Assembly: GCA_016647705.1 (NCBI GenBank)
Contig: CM028326.1
Span: 28,035,401-28,099,400 of the forward strand
Origin: Eucommia ulmoides
Lineage: Eukaryota > Streptophyta > Magnoliopsida > Garryales > Eucommiaceae
DNA length: 64,000 nucleotides
Direction: 5' to 3'
The number at the start of each line of letters is the position of its first letter. Positions within the stretch are counted from its first letter, which is position 1. Of the stretch, positions 46,425 to 58,937 are shown piece by piece. A program made the position numbers and the translations under genes. The notes beneath the pieces were generated by a model. The model had not been told where the DNA came from. It did no database searches and saw nothing but the letters and a program-made list of their open reading frames with translations.

Positions 46425-47464
46425 GGGCAGGGTTGGTAATTGTTCCATGCTCATCCCATGCAGTGAGATGGGATGGGATGAGAATTTTATTTCCTTCTTG
46501 GGAGCAGAATCGCGTTTGGTTACGATTATTTTTTTTATTTTTTTTGCTTTTGGGAACATAATCACATTTGGTAACGATATTATCCTCGAAATCAAGAACG
46601 AACCCTAAACCACAATCAAGAAATTATCAAACAATCGAATCCTAAATCACAATAAAAAAACTATCAAGCAATCGAATCTTAAACTACAATCAATAAATCA
46701 TCAAGAAATCACCAAGCACTCAAATCTTAAATCCCAATCGAAATCGAAATCCTAAACCCCAATCGAAACCCTAATCAAAATCGAAATCGAAATCCTAAAT
46801 CTCAATCGAAACCCCAATTGAAATCGAAATTGAAACTCTAATCGAAATCGAAATTGAGACCCCAATCAGAATCGAAATCGAAACCCTAATCGAAATCGAT
46901 GAAATCGAAATACCTAAATGAAAATTGACCCTAAATCGAAATCGATTTTCCAAAACCCTAAATCAAAATCAATTTCGATTTAGGGTTGAACAAGGAAATC
47001 GACGATAAGGAACAAAGGAACACGATGACAGGCCGGGCCGAGGAACACGACGACGGTCCAGGACGAGGAACACGACGGAGACGAGGAGTAGGACGGACGA
47101 CGACGACAAGGAGGAAGAGGAGGAGCAAGTCCATATTTACGCCAACATGAAGAACACGTTGAAGAAGAAGAAAAATGAAGAAAAAAAAAAGAGAGAGAGA
47201 GAAAAAAGAGGTTTACAAAAATCGAAACCCAGACCTCATTAATAATTTCAAAAATACTGAGCTCGTTCTTTTTTTGGGATAGAAATAGGTGGAAACAATT
47301 TTTTTTTTGTTTTTCATTTCTTAAGAAAAGTGAGAACGATTCTTGGTTTTGAGATGAGAATGAGAACGAAAACAGATTTACCAAACGCTGTGTCCAAACA
47401 AAAATCCCAAAAATCTGAGAATGGGATAATAATTTTTGGAATGGAAATGGTTACAAACACGACC
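46425..47464. mobile_element. Second PIF/Harbinger relative with an AATCGA repeat array
   Basis: It starts GGGCAGGGTTGGTAATTGTT and ends GAAATGGTTACAAACACGACC, inverted partners with decay. The flanks are TAA (46422-46424) and TAA (47465-47467). The first 190 bases align with 40409-40546 plus 43992-44030, giving the empty site for the A4 insertion. A long array of AATCGAAATCGAAACCC-type units fills 46590-46985. A GC-richer segment follows (47020-47150). The minus-strand frame 46980-47384 is low-complexity and not credible as a gene. Confidence 0.7.
46590..46985. repeat. AATCGA-type short tandem array
   Basis: Degenerate units of 6-12 bases (AATCGA, AACCCTAATCGA, AATCCTAAA) are repeated for almost 400 bases inside the Harbinger relative. 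CCCTAA occurs but not as a regular heptamer, so this is not telomeric DNA. Confidence 0.8.
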
Positions 47465-47467
47465 TAA

Positions 47468-48575
47468 ATGAATAAAATATTATCATTAAAAGATAGCATG
47501 TTTAACAGATCTTATTTTTTTTTCTAAAATTAGTAATGTTGTTTTTTTTTTTTAGACCGAAACAAATATAAAATTTGAGAGTCACCAAAGAGATGCACGC
47601 CAAAGAAGTCACGAAAGAGAAGTCAAAAACCAACAAGTAATTGGGTTGTTATGGTCTGGATGATGAGTTAGATGGCCAAAAATAGTAACCCTTTGAGCAG
47701 GGCATTTTGCACAATGAGGGAAGGAAAGTAGTCTTGCTTTTAGGCCACAATTTATATGTTTAATAAAAAAAATATTCATTTCTATTATTTTATTTAATAA
47801 TAATAATTAAAGGGATTACCATGTCATTTTGATAAATATTTAGAAAACTCTTTTCCATTTTAATAATATATGACATATTTGTTATTATATTTTATTCACA
47901 AAAATATAATTACTGCATAATATTTTATTTTTATTTTTTATTCCCGCCCTCCTCTCTCTTTCTCTTTTGATTTTTTTTTTTCACTTTTAATTTATATTAT
48001 TTATTTTTTATTTTAATTTATGTGCATGGGTTTGTAGGAGCCCAAGAGTATCATATTCCGATTCCGAATCCTAAGTGAATCATATCTTTTCTTTTTTTTT
48101 TTGGTTTTATAGTAAACTGTTGTCCCAGCCAGCTTGGACAAACCTTTAATTAATCACTTCCCTAAATGATCTTAAGAGCGTACTTCTCAATATCTGATCA
48201 ATCAATTTTGGGTACCATCAACACTTGCTCTTAATTAGTAAAAGTGACTAAGTATAATATTGATTTTCTATTTAATTTACTGACAAGTAGTATGATTTAA
48301 TTAAAAAATAAATAGGAAAAATGTAAAGCAATAAAATATATATTATTTATTTAGTTTTTAGTAATAGGAAGAACTTGGTTGATAACGATTTTATTTTAAG
48401 CGTTAAAAATCTTAACTACTTAAAAAAGTGTTGAAAATATTTGAGGTTTTTTTTTTTCTTATAAAATTAAAATTTTAAGTGCTGAATTTTTAGTTACTTT
48501 TGGTTGAGCATATTTGTAGGATAATTAAGCAACTCATATTTAGCTTAAAATTTTAAAAAATTAATTAATTAAATA
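47468..48575. other. AT-rich spacer before element C
   Basis: Nothing coding is supported. There is a slightly more complex segment at 47560-47760 without any domain, and poly(T) tracts. It is the left flank of element C. Confidence 0.4.
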
Positions 48576-51440
48576 TGTATAAAATTGGTAAACACTTTAA
48601 GTATGGTACAGTTAGATGACGGGTGGGTCCTTTTACTGAGGTGGAGTCGTAAGTTGAAAAGTCCTCGATTAAGCTGTACTGGGTTCTTGGAGGACTGACT
48701 TGCTGTGTCCAAGGTCCAGCTCCTCAAGGAATGTACCTACAGAAAGCTCAGACCGAGATTTGTCCCGGTGAAACCCTTCCGACGTGATAATTAGTGCTCA
48801 GAGAGAAAAGGTACAGTAATGCAGCAAGTAAACAAATGAACTCGCGCGTAATGTAAAGCGTATTAGAGTGTACCTCGGGCTTGCATAGCCCCCGATATAT
48901 ATAAGAATTGAAGATGATTAATCAGACCTAAACACAGTTAATTAATTAAAACCCTGTGTTTAGCCAATAATCTGGAGCGTTTAGGAGATAATCGCTGGGC
49001 TTGGACTTTTGGGCCTGTTGATCCTGAGATTTTGATGAACAATTAAGTGTTGATGTATTTTGTGGAACTAATGGATTTATGAGTGTTTCAGTTTAAAGAG
49101 TTCCAGATAATATTATGAAGTAATTATGGACAATGCAGAGACAATAATATCAAGAAGAAATTGTGAAGAATGCAAAAACAAACATTAAGAGATTGAAGAT
49201 TCCGAAGAAGCTAGGGGAAAATAACTCAGGTTAATTTTTACTCTTAACGTATCCCTATTAAGATCACACATGATACGAAAATGAATTTATGATTTTATGT
49301 GTTTTTATTAGGATTCTAAATAGTTAAACATATTTGATTTTAAGTGAAATTGAAGAAGAAATATGGACTTAAGTTATATTAGTGATTAAAATTGAATTTA
49401 AGTGTTAGTTAAGTTAATCAAGAAAAAAAATCAGTTAAAAGGACAAAAACGTTGAAGAATAAATTCAAAATTAATTAAGAAAAAAGTTATCCAGCATTGT
49501 TCGGTCGACCTACCTGAGAGGATTGGTCAACCGATGGGTGTAAGTTGGAATATGTTGAAGTCTCTGAATCGATCGGACAACTTATGGTGTAGGATCGGTC
49601 GACCTGTGGCCAATGGATGAACTCTCTGAATCATTTGGTCAATTTGTGGTGGAGGATCAGTCAACCTCTGGCCAATGAGTGAATTCTCTGAATAGTTAGG
49701 TCGACAGACCAAAGAATAGCGGTCGACCTACTATGGCTGAAAATTGGCTTAGGCTACAACCTAAATCGAGCGGTCAACCTATGGTGTTTGGTTGGTCAAC
49801 CGATGGTTCAGTTTCAGATTTGGAGGATTTCATGAATTTGATCCTTAACTAGCCGTTTTTGGCTTACTTGATTGAGATATTCTAGGAATTTGAACTTAAT
49901 TGAGATATGGTTTATCTATTCTATTATCCCTATTAATTTGGTCTATTTAATTAAATGTTCTTTTAATTAAAGTATTTTAATACTTTCTATTTTGATTAAT
50001 TTCGATTTAAAAAATGTTTAAGGGCCAAAATGAGATTTCCCAAGAATATTTTTAAATAGAAAATATCTATTTTGAACATTTATGATGTATGATGTCTTGG
50101 GGGTGTCATTTAATGACATAGTATTTGAAAAATATTTGCTATAAGATATCTTTGAAATTCTTATATTCAAACCTGCGAATTTTGAGTTTAAATATTGCTA
50201 TTTTGGTGGAGAATATTTTGGGAGCGATTTAAGGGATTTTATTTTGCTCTTACGATTTAATTCATATACTTAAATATAATTGTTTTTATACTTTCATTGA
50301 TTAAAATCAAATTATTTTGGGGACTAAATTGAAAGCTTTAGAAGTTATATTGTTGGTCAAATATAGTCGTTATAAATTTATATGATATATGAGGTCTATA
50401 TGTGTCATTTATTGACTTAACATTTGAAAACTAACCGTTGGAGGTCTAGTTTGAGGGCTATTAAAAGAGACTTGCGGGATTGTATTATATACATTAAGAA
50501 CAATCAGTTCCTGAGCTATTCTAAGAGTTATTATTCTGATATTATAGTAAGAGATTATTCTGTTCTTGAAATTCTTGAGTTAAAGCGTTATTTGTGTTAG
50601 GGTTACCATCTAAGCTGTTTTGCGATACTACGTGCAATCTATTCGGTATTTTCCTGGTGAGATCGTTCCAAACTTATTCTTTAATTGAGTATTTTATTAT
50701 TACTACTTATTTGGTGAATTGATCTTTTTGAGAAATCATTTTTGAACTTTAAAAGCATAAAAATCTTTTAAAACGATTTGTGTGTAAATCTGATTATGTG
50801 CTAAATTGTGTGCTACTCGTTTATTTAAAAATCAGATTTTGAAATTCTCACTTTATTTCTATCACTAGTTTCGGGATATTAATTGAATTCAAAATAATCT
50901 AAGGTGATAGAAGCTCTGAGTGGGAAAAAGTTTATCAATTTTGTAATTGGTGAGTTGTGTGCGGATTAGATACTATTGGGAGTATCTAATTAGGGGTAGC
51001 TGATTTTAATCTCTTCTGGTAAAGAAATTGATGTTTGATCTTTGCCTAGAGTATAAAAAGATTAGGTTACTCTTTTCCCGTGAAAAGAGATATGAGTAAT
51101 TCTTCCTAGCTAGAATTATTTTGAGTAAATTGAAACGGTTCAATCTTTACCAGTGAAAATGATACTTGGAGTGATTGAGCCTGTGCAAAGGGATTGTAAA
51201 AGTTATTCCTAAGTCTGGAAAAAGGAAATTGTAAAGATTGATTCTGAGCCTATGAAAAGAATCATTGTGTAAATGTTTAGTTCTTATCTGTTTAAAAGAA
51301 TCTTAGTGATTTAGTGTGTGCGACTCTCCGTGGGGCTCGGAGGACTGGATTAGCCAAGAGTAACTTGGTGAACGAGTATAAATTTCTGGTGTGCTGCTTT
51401 CTTTACTTTATTTATATTTTATTATTTTGTGTGCACCTAG

Positions 51441-51487
<47 letters not shown>

Positions 51488-51970
51488 CTGCTATAAAGAT
51501 AATAATTAATTTAGGATAAAATTAATTATTTGAATTTTCAAGTGTTATTATTTGATAATTTTTATAACTACCAAATTCACTCCTCCTCTTGGGTAGATCA
51601 CTGGGTCAACAAGGCCCATTTAGCGAAGCCCACGGGTATTTCTCAGGCCTGTGATGGTAAGCTGGTGGAGGAGAGCGGAGATCTGTGAAGTCCTGAAGAA
51701 GAAACGAGTTGGAAGAGAGAGTCGGTCGAGTTGAACGACTGAGTCCCTAAAATTGATCGTCTAGGGCACGACGCAGAGCTCAGAGCGGCACGTCCCTATG
51801 GGGCTCCTCGCTCCTCCCCGAGTGCAAATGAGATTCCAAGGAGGAGCCGTAGTCGGCATATATTCCAGCATAGCGTTGTGGATTCCGAAATGCGTTCTTG
51901 TTACTATAAGGACGGACACGTGGCTGGGTCCCAAGTGTTGACTCAAAAGTGCCCAAAAATACCCTCATCA
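48576..51970 (+). repeat. Left LTR of element C, interrupted by A5
   Basis: The parts are 48576-49015 and 51612-51970. The second part starts AGGCCCATTTAGCG and ends GCCCAAAAATACCCTCATCA. The right boundary is inferred from the TG...CA rule because the matching end of the right LTR lies outside the window. Confidence 0.55.
49016..51611 (+). mobile_element. A5: solo LTR of family A, nested in the C LTR
   Basis: It starts TGTTGATCCTGAGATTTTG and ends CACTGGGTCAACA. The flanks are GGGCC (49011-49015) and AGGCC (51612-51616), a 5-bp duplication with one mismatch. At 2596 bp it is longer than the A2 LTRs, mainly from an extra block around 49910-50290 and a (TA)n run at about 51445-51484. The GGTCGACC/GGTCAACC cluster lies at 49500-49810. 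No internal region remains. Confidence 0.88.
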
Positions 51971-52079
51971 GTTGTCCCCTAGCCCTGTGCGGCAAGAGAA
52001 GCGAGGCAGTTAGGGATATCAATTCCTGGCTAAAACAGGCGTCCTGGAGATTTCGAAGCGTGAGAAACACCTTTGATCA

Positions 52080-52425
52080 ACATTTTTCCAAGAGTTAGTT
52101 TTTTTTTCCTTGGGAGAGCTTATTCAAAATAGGCCTCCATACGGTTAGTGTCCGGGGTCAGGTAGCATGACAGGGCGATCCTGAATTTCTTCGATTTTTA
52201 GGATGACAATTTTTCAAGAGTTGACTTTTTCTGGGGAGCGAATTTGAAATAGGCCCCCATACGATCGGGGTCCAGGGTCAAGTAGCACGGTAGGGAGACC
52301 CCGATTTTTTTCGATTTTTAGGGCATCGCTTTTCCCACGGTTAGTTTTTTCTGAGGAGCTAATTTGAAATAGGCTCTCATACAGCCGCGGTCTGGGGTTA
52401 GGTAGCACGACAAGGGATTAGGCCC
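52080..52425. repeat. 120-bp minisatellite, three copies, in element C
   Basis: Units start near 52081, 52206 and 52326, each with a TTTTTCC/CAAGAGTTAG-like start, TTGAAATAGGCC(C/T)(C/T)CATACG, GGGGTC-AG-GTAGCA(T/C)G(A/G)(C/T)AGGG and TTCGATTTTTAGG. The period is about 120 bases. The copies differ by many substitutions. Confidence 0.85.
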
Positions 52426-52644
52426 TGAGCATGGACGAGCCTTCACCGTGAAGAAAATAGAGACGTGCCCTAGGGGGTGCGTACTGCGAACTGACATGGG
52501 GCCAAGACAGAGCCCGCCCCAGGGGGTGCCCGGTACCCACGCTAACTGACTGTTTGATCGTTATTTTGACGCAACATTTTTCGCCGTTATTCTCTTGACG
52601 AGTAAGGTCTGGGGAAAAGTGCTTTGAGGACGTCAGGGCACTAC

Positions 52645-54040
52645 TAGTAGCGCGTAAAATACGCCACTACTTACTCTCGCAAGTATACGAGATTTAAGTT
52701 TTAATATAGTGGATCTTAGAAGATCGGATATCATTCCCACAGGAAAAAGGTGAATAATTGAATACCGCAATTTACGTAGTCTCATATTATCCTAACGATT
52801 AAATTAATTATTTAAATTAAACTAATTAAAACAACTCATAAGGATTAATTCTAATTACACTAATTAACTAAGGACGATTTCATTCACTTAGTATCTATTT
52901 GGCTTAGTTTAGTTATCGATAACGGTTATTATCACATCCAACAATCTCGATATCTATAACTCACTCGCTCCCTCTTCCGAGTGAAAAGCGAGTGAATACA
53001 TGACTTTGCATTGACGCCAAAGTTCCCCTCAAACTCCTTTCCGAACATATAGCCACATGAGTCTTGACCCAACCTCATGGATTGCACACAATCCAACTCT
53101 CTCCCGGGTTATTAGATCATCGTATTGTGTTTATCCCTAGTCCGAATTCAGGGTTACCTCTTCTGAGTGTCAAACCCCATATTCTCGGTTTATCGTAATA
53201 AGCATAATAAAAGTAAAATAACGGTAAACACAATTAGAATTGGATAACAAACCATTAGAATAACTTATATTCAACCAAAGAGATAATTACATGAATTATA
53301 TCTAACCCTAATTAATCTCTAATTAAACTAACATGATCTTAGCCGTTACAATATTAAATCAAGAGGAGATCATCATCATCAATAATAAATATTAAGTACA
53401 AAGATGGCAACAAGGAAAAAAAAGCCAAATCTTTAAGTGGAGTAGTCCACTTTCGCAAAAGAACAATCCTCTTGAGCTTCCTCTTCTCCATTGATGAACT
53501 TCCTCTTTTAGCTCTTCAAGAATTGGCCAAAATCACTTCCTAAAACTAATCTAATCTACTCCTAGATTATCTAATCCTATCTAAGGTGAAAAGGTGTCTC
53601 AAAACATCCAAAAAACTCTAAGGGAAGTGGGAGAAAATGATATAAATAGGCACAAGGGTTCAAAATATCTTAGAAAATATCTCTGTGCAGAGGGTTTTCG
53701 CCTAGGCGAAGGAATTTTCCGCCTAGGCGAAGTTAAGTCGGTTAACTTTCTGCCGTTTTTTCGCCTAGGCGAAGTTATTTTCCGCCTAGGCCGAGGAGCT
53801 TCTGCCTCAAATTCGCCTAGGTCGAGGAATTTTCCGCCTAGGCCGAGATTCTGCAATCTTGAAATCTTGTTTCTTCATTATTTCTTCACCGTTTTCCCAC
53901 CATTTTCGTTCATTTGTCTCTTGCTTGCATCCCCACACCTGAATTATATAAAAACAAACTAAAAAGCAATTAAATAGAACTAAAACACTCGAAAACTACC
54001 AAATCCGGTTTAGAAGTAGATAAGTATTTTACACCTATCA
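52645..54040 (-). repeat. 3' LTR of D (left copy)
   Basis: 1396 bp, ending (plus strand) TAAGTATTTTACACCTATCA. It includes a set of CGCCTAGGCG palindromes at 53698-53848 and, further along, the block shared by all B/D LTRs (CCCGGGTTATTAGATCATCG, GTTTATCCCTAGTCCG). The 122-residue frame at 53594-53962 simply reads through the palindromes. Confidence 0.88.
53698..53850. promoter_or_regulatory. CGCCTAGGCG palindrome cassette in the D LTR
   Basis: Six or so near-perfect palindromes with core GCCTAGGC, spaced about 20-30 bases, lie in the U3 part of the LTR, between about 180 and 340 bases from its 5' end on the minus strand. The same set lies in the other LTR at 60898-61050, and a longer set lies in the interior at 58938-59205. 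A function is not known to me. Confidence 0.6.
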
Positions 54041-54822
54041 AATACCCCCAAACTCAGAATTTTACTAGTTCTTGAGCAAAACACTAACACTAAACTAAAC
54101 AAACTAACTAAAAATGAAAAACTTGAGACATAAAAGAAGTAAATGCATGTAAGTATAACGTTTAATCGAAAAGACCAATTTGTTCCTCCCTCAATATCCC
54201 TAAATCTGATCAAGTTTGGGAAATAACCCACACCAAGTGGTGTTCTAGAATTTCAACAATCAATATCAATAAAAACCATTCTAGATCCATTGAATGTGTA
54301 TGTGTAAGAACTCAAATGCATAATTATGCATATATCGGATTGGATTATTCAATTGTTAAGTTCATAACGTATACCGTTTAAGGATTCAGGAAAATCATAA
54401 GCTTGACTGAGCTCGACTATCCACTAATGTAGTTTCGAATATTCATAGAGATCAATAAGGCTTGGTTTGGCTTTGGAGAACGATCAAGGATATCATAGGA
54501 ATAGAAAATAGCAAATCGGTCTAATTGATCGATACCCGAGATAAAATCACTTGTCGCTATCCTCTCTCATAACCCCACACATTTAAAGTACAACTCTGAA
54601 TGAGAATTAAAGATCATTGTATTCACTTGTCAAAAGAAAAGAAAATGAAAACTATATTCACATAGTCTTTTTTTTTTTTTTTTTTTTTTTTTGTTTTGGA
54701 AAACACATTCCTAAATTAATTCGAATTATTACAGTTTTAGGAGCATACAAAAAGAAGTTAGAGAAACACACCCCTAAACTTATTCGAATTTATAAAATTT
54801 TAGGAATATGCAAAAAAAAAAT
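54041..54822 (-). other. 3' interior part of D
   Basis: Non-coding. It contains a poly(T) run near 54668-54692 and two copies of a roughly 64-base unit (ACACATTCCTAAATTAATTC and ACACACCCCTAAACTTATTC, each followed by TTTTAGGA-TA-GCA). A third related copy lies at 57535-57570 on the far side of E, showing that E split a tandem array. Confidence 0.6.
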
Positions 54823-55432
54823 TCTAAGACCCCGATTTAGTACGTACGTCATTTTAGTTGCATTTTAGAGCAATTGGAAAAATATGAGGTAGAATTGTGT
54901 TAATCATTATCCGAATTAAAAATTTAAGGGGTGAATTATAAATTTGTATACATTAAATCCAACCTTTAGGATTCAAATTGTCTTTCAATTGATAACATTT
55001 AAATTTTTAGGAGTGAAATTACAATTTAAGAAAAATTATAAATGGTGAATTGGGCTAAAATAAGGAATTAAAGGAATGTGGGGGAAAAAAGAGTAATTAG
55101 AGCAAAAGATTTTTATATAAATCTATATATATATATATATGTGTATAGTGTGTGTGCGCCAAGAGATCAACCGGAGATAGGGAGATCGGGACGTGGGCGA
55201 CGTGGCAAGCTAGGATCAACCTTTACCACTTGAGTCATGCATATAAATGGATCCATGCAAGATTATCTTGATCCAGAATTTCAGAGAAGAAGAAATCATT
55301 CAGGAAATCAAAAAAATAGAGAGAGAGAGGGAAGGTTCGGCGGTGGTGGGTGTCTCGTCGCCGATGGAGTAGGTTCATATGTGGTTTTGTATGTGTGTTG
55401 ATCAGTTGACAGTGATCGTGTGTGTGTGTGGC

Positions 55433-55525
55433 ATCGCCGATCACTCCGGCGGTGTGGATGTGAGGCAATCAATCGCCGATCACTCCGGCGGTATGGGTGT
55501 GGGGCAATCAGTCGCCGTTCGGTGC
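55433..55525. repeat. 39-bp tandem repeat in E
   Basis: ATCGCCGATCACTCCGGCGG followed by TGTGGATGTGAGGCAATCA occurs at 55433-55471 and, slightly changed, at 55472-55510, with a partial third copy. It explains the mutually overlapping plus-strand frames here. Confidence 0.85.
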
Positions 55526-56724
55526 TGTGTGGGGGGGGTGATTGTTGTGTGTGTAACGATTGCAGGGAGTGTATGTGCATGTGCGATCGTTGCCGTTTGT
55601 TTGATGACGGTATGTGCATGTCGTCGTCGGCAGCGTGCGTTGCTGTGGGTCGTCGGAGGGTCGGCGTTGTCTGTGGGAGTGGCCACTGCTGTGAGGGTGT
55701 GTGTGTGTTCGACTGTTGGGCTACCGGCGGTGTGTGGGTTAATTGGTCGGTGAGTGAGTTTCGACGGCGTGTGGGTCATCGTCGATGGTGGCTGCCAGAG
55801 GTTGGTGGGGAGAGAGAGAAAGGACGGCCGAAATAGCCAACTGAAACAGAAGCAGAAAAGAAAACGGGAATTTTGTTTTACATAAACATCCCCAATAAAA
55901 TTCATAATTCATCTCGTGGCCAACAGACGATTCTGAGCAGGTAAAATCTAAATTGATTACCCTTATTGTTAAATTGAATTATTAGAAAACGGGATTATAA
56001 TTTGGAATCGTTAATTCTAATAATTTTTGTCACCGTCCATATTAACAAATGCGTACAGTAATTATTAACGAAACAAAATTTACCGAATAAAAATTTTTCA
56101 TAATAAAAAGTGGGTACGGGGGAAATTACGGAATTTAAGGCCTGCATTGCATGATTCGGTTATTTTACATAAAATATTAATTTAGGCCCTGTCACTATTA
56201 GGTTCGTAGGCACTGGAGTATCGGTAGAAGATAGTCAGTAAAACACTGTTCAGAATGGATAGCCAGGTGAGTGTACTGTCTTCTTGCCAAACTATTTTTC
56301 TATGTATATATATGATGAAATATGTGTTTAGTTAAACTGTATGAATTTATAAATGATATGGATCAAGCAGGATTTGGGTGAGTTGGTAAACTAGATTTTC
56401 GGAAGATTTCGATGGTTTTCGAAATGAAGTTGAAAATGAATTTTTGTTGGATTTGCTGAAATCAGACGGTATTTTTAAAAGAGAATAGAAAACATCTGTT
56501 TTTTTTTTCTAAAAATGCCTGGTTTTCTAAAAATAAAGAGTGGAAAAGTGGTTTTGATAAAATCAGACGTTTTCTTTAAAAGAAAGTGTGAAATATGATT
56601 TTTGAATTTAAAAGTTGGCTTTGAGGAAAAGAGACAGACGTGATGATTTGACGATGTTGAGTAAACAATATTTATTGAGTTGTGATTCGATAATACTGTA
56701 TTTGATTTGACGATGCCATAATAT

Positions 56725-56850
56725 TAATCTGTTTCGGTAGAGTGAGGTTATCCGCTTCGGCGAAATGATGTTTATCTGCTTCGGTAGAGTGATGTTAGAC
56801 GTTTATACTGCGCAGTGATTATCTGCTTCGGCGGAGTGATGGGTGTTCGT
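56725..56850. repeat. Short tandem array TCTGCTTCGG-AGAGTGATG in E
   Basis: About four degenerate copies of TATCTGCTTCGGTAGAGTGA, spaced about 27-55 bases. Such arrays are frequent in gypsy LTR U3 regions. Confidence 0.7.
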
Positions 56851-58937
56851 AGGAAGGCATATCCTACGGATGGTACGGTACCGTTGCAAACTCCCGATCG
56901 TGAGGTTAAAACGATCACTATGGCTAGCTAGTGTGTATTATGGTGGAGTGGTGTGTTTGAGATGTGTGTTTGAGATTTGGTGTTTTACATATATTGGGTG
57001 ATTTATTATTTATTATGGTGATTGGTGTGATTTTATACTAGATGGATTTGGATGGAATTTATCTATATCGCTTTATTTTCACTGCTTATATATTGGAGAT
57101 TTTACGAGTTATGTGGTGTTTATATACTAATGCTTGATCCATATTTAATTGTGGTAATATTTAGAATGTATTACTATTTTAAAAATATTTTACTAAGAAG
57201 GCAGTACACTCGCAGGTACAACAGTTAGGAGTCGGTCCCCTACTGGCACTAGGTAGAGTCTGACGATGGTGTAGTATGAAAATATTTTGGGAGGAGCTAT
57301 CTGAGGCGAACCTGTGAGAGCTTCATTGTTGTTATACTTTTGTTGTTATTATAATGTAGGGACGGGTGTGTCCCCAGTTAGAGTTGTTGTATTTGGTCAG
57401 AATTTGTGGTTGTATATTTTTGTATGTACTTTGTCATTTACTAGGGGGTTTAACGTTAAGATGAGATCGTGTCGACGTCACGCTGGTCCCACGGTGACGG
57501 GTGTCCGGGGTGGGGTGTGACAAAAATGGTAGAAACACACCCCCAAACTTATTTTAGGAGCGTGTGAAAAGAAATACTAAAGTGACAAGTAAATATACTA
57601 ATACTGAGTCAATAAAAATTCATCCGAAACCCGACCGCTCACTTGATTTCACTCAATTTGAAAATTAGGCTTAACGACATTGGGTTAGGCAAAATTTAAA
57701 TGAAATGAGTATTTGAACGTTTTCAGAATTGATTACGTTATCGGCTTTGACAGGAGAAATAAAGGATGAAATTTTTCAGGTTAGCTACAACGGTTCAAGC
57801 GAAAAAATGACAGCCTAAATCACGTCTCCGGAATTACCTTACCTAGGATTTGGTCTCAAGTTTCCCCCAAATCAAGTTCTAGATTCCTCATTTTTTTATT
57901 TTTTTTCATGAACTTCATATTGAATAATCGACGTCTAATTGCTCAGATTATTATACATTGAGTCCGAATGTCGTGCAATTTTAGGATCGAGATAATTTTT
58001 ACTCAATCGACATGTTAAGCACACAAAACACGCATGGAAGGCATTACCCCCGACCTCAATATACAATTAGGAGATAATTCTCATCATCAGGACTTAACCC
58101 AAATGAACTCAACAACTAAACATGCAAATACAACTTTATACATTCACTATTCTAAACTAAATCTAATACTAACAAACATATTAATCTAAAAACAACACAT
58201 GCAAAAACAAGGATTAAACTAAAATGGAAATTAAAAACTAAAACATTAATTAAAACAATAAAATACATACATAAACAGTTTTGCATTTTGTTCAAAAAAA
58301 TAATGGTTCATCATTTTCTACAAAAAATCAAAATGGATGAACATCCACTATACTAACATCCATTCCGTCTCATTTAGGCCTGAACATGGTAGTGTTTAAC
58401 TATAAATCAGCGAACCCAATAACATATAGCATTTTTTTTTGGAAAAAAATGGGTTTAAACACATACCTAGGGAATAAGACGTAGAAGTCTTACCCCCTAC
58501 CGTTCACTGGGAGGAAATTCATCTCCACCATTATCATGTCGGAATGGAAATTGTGGCGGTTGCGAAAGGTGCGGCGGCAATGCTGAAGCGGTCACACATG
58601 AACCTGTGGATTTGATCTTGCGCACACACTAATCACAACATTTCAACAAAATATGAACAATATAGCATGCAATTTTGTTTCACACAATTTAGCAATCCAT
58701 AGAAACTAAGTTATCACCAAAAATCAAACCAAAATCCCAAAGTGATAAAGAAAATCGCGAAAATAGGGTTGAAAATTGATTTGTGATGGATGATTTGGGA
58801 TGGAAATCACAATTTTTGGGCAATGGAAGGATGATTGAAAGTTATTGGAACGGTGAAGTTGAGAGGTTTTTGAAATTTGGAGGGTTGAAAGGCCATTTTG
58901 CGAAGGGGAAGGGTTCTCTTTTAAAAACTGTCTGATG

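Larger units (their letters stand above)
54823..57522 (+). mobile_element. E: solo LTR nested in D
   Basis: It starts TCTAAGACCCCGATTTAGTA (the TG terminus is changed to TC) and ends CCGGGGTGGGGTGTGACA. Perfect 5-bp duplications AAAAT lie at 54818-54822 and 57523-57527. The terminal style (TGTAAGACCCC...GGGGTGTGACA) is that of Ty3-gypsy chromovirus-type LTRs, but the lineage is tentative. It contains a GC-rich block (55300-55800) and a short tandem array (56720-56850). No protein-coding capacity is credible; the overlapping frames at 55235-55905 on both strands come from the GC-rich block. Confidence 0.8.

Noticed and set aside
46590-46985. Interstitial telomere repeat (CCCTAAA)
   Set aside because: CCCTAA occurs only irregularly among AATCGA units; there is no heptamer periodicity.
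46980-47384. 134-codon minus-strand frame rich in Phe/Ser/Leu
   Set aside because: Low-complexity translation of the Harbinger relative's GA-rich strand; no motif.
54617-54868. 83-codon frame beginning MYSLVKRKENEN
   Set aside because: It reads through a poly(T) tract and the 64-base tandem units of the D interior.
55235-55905. Several 77-141 codon frames on both strands as Cys- or Pro/Thr-rich proteins
   Set aside because: They arise from the GC-rich repeat block of solo LTR E; overlapping frames on both strands and a 39-bp repeat show composition, not coding.
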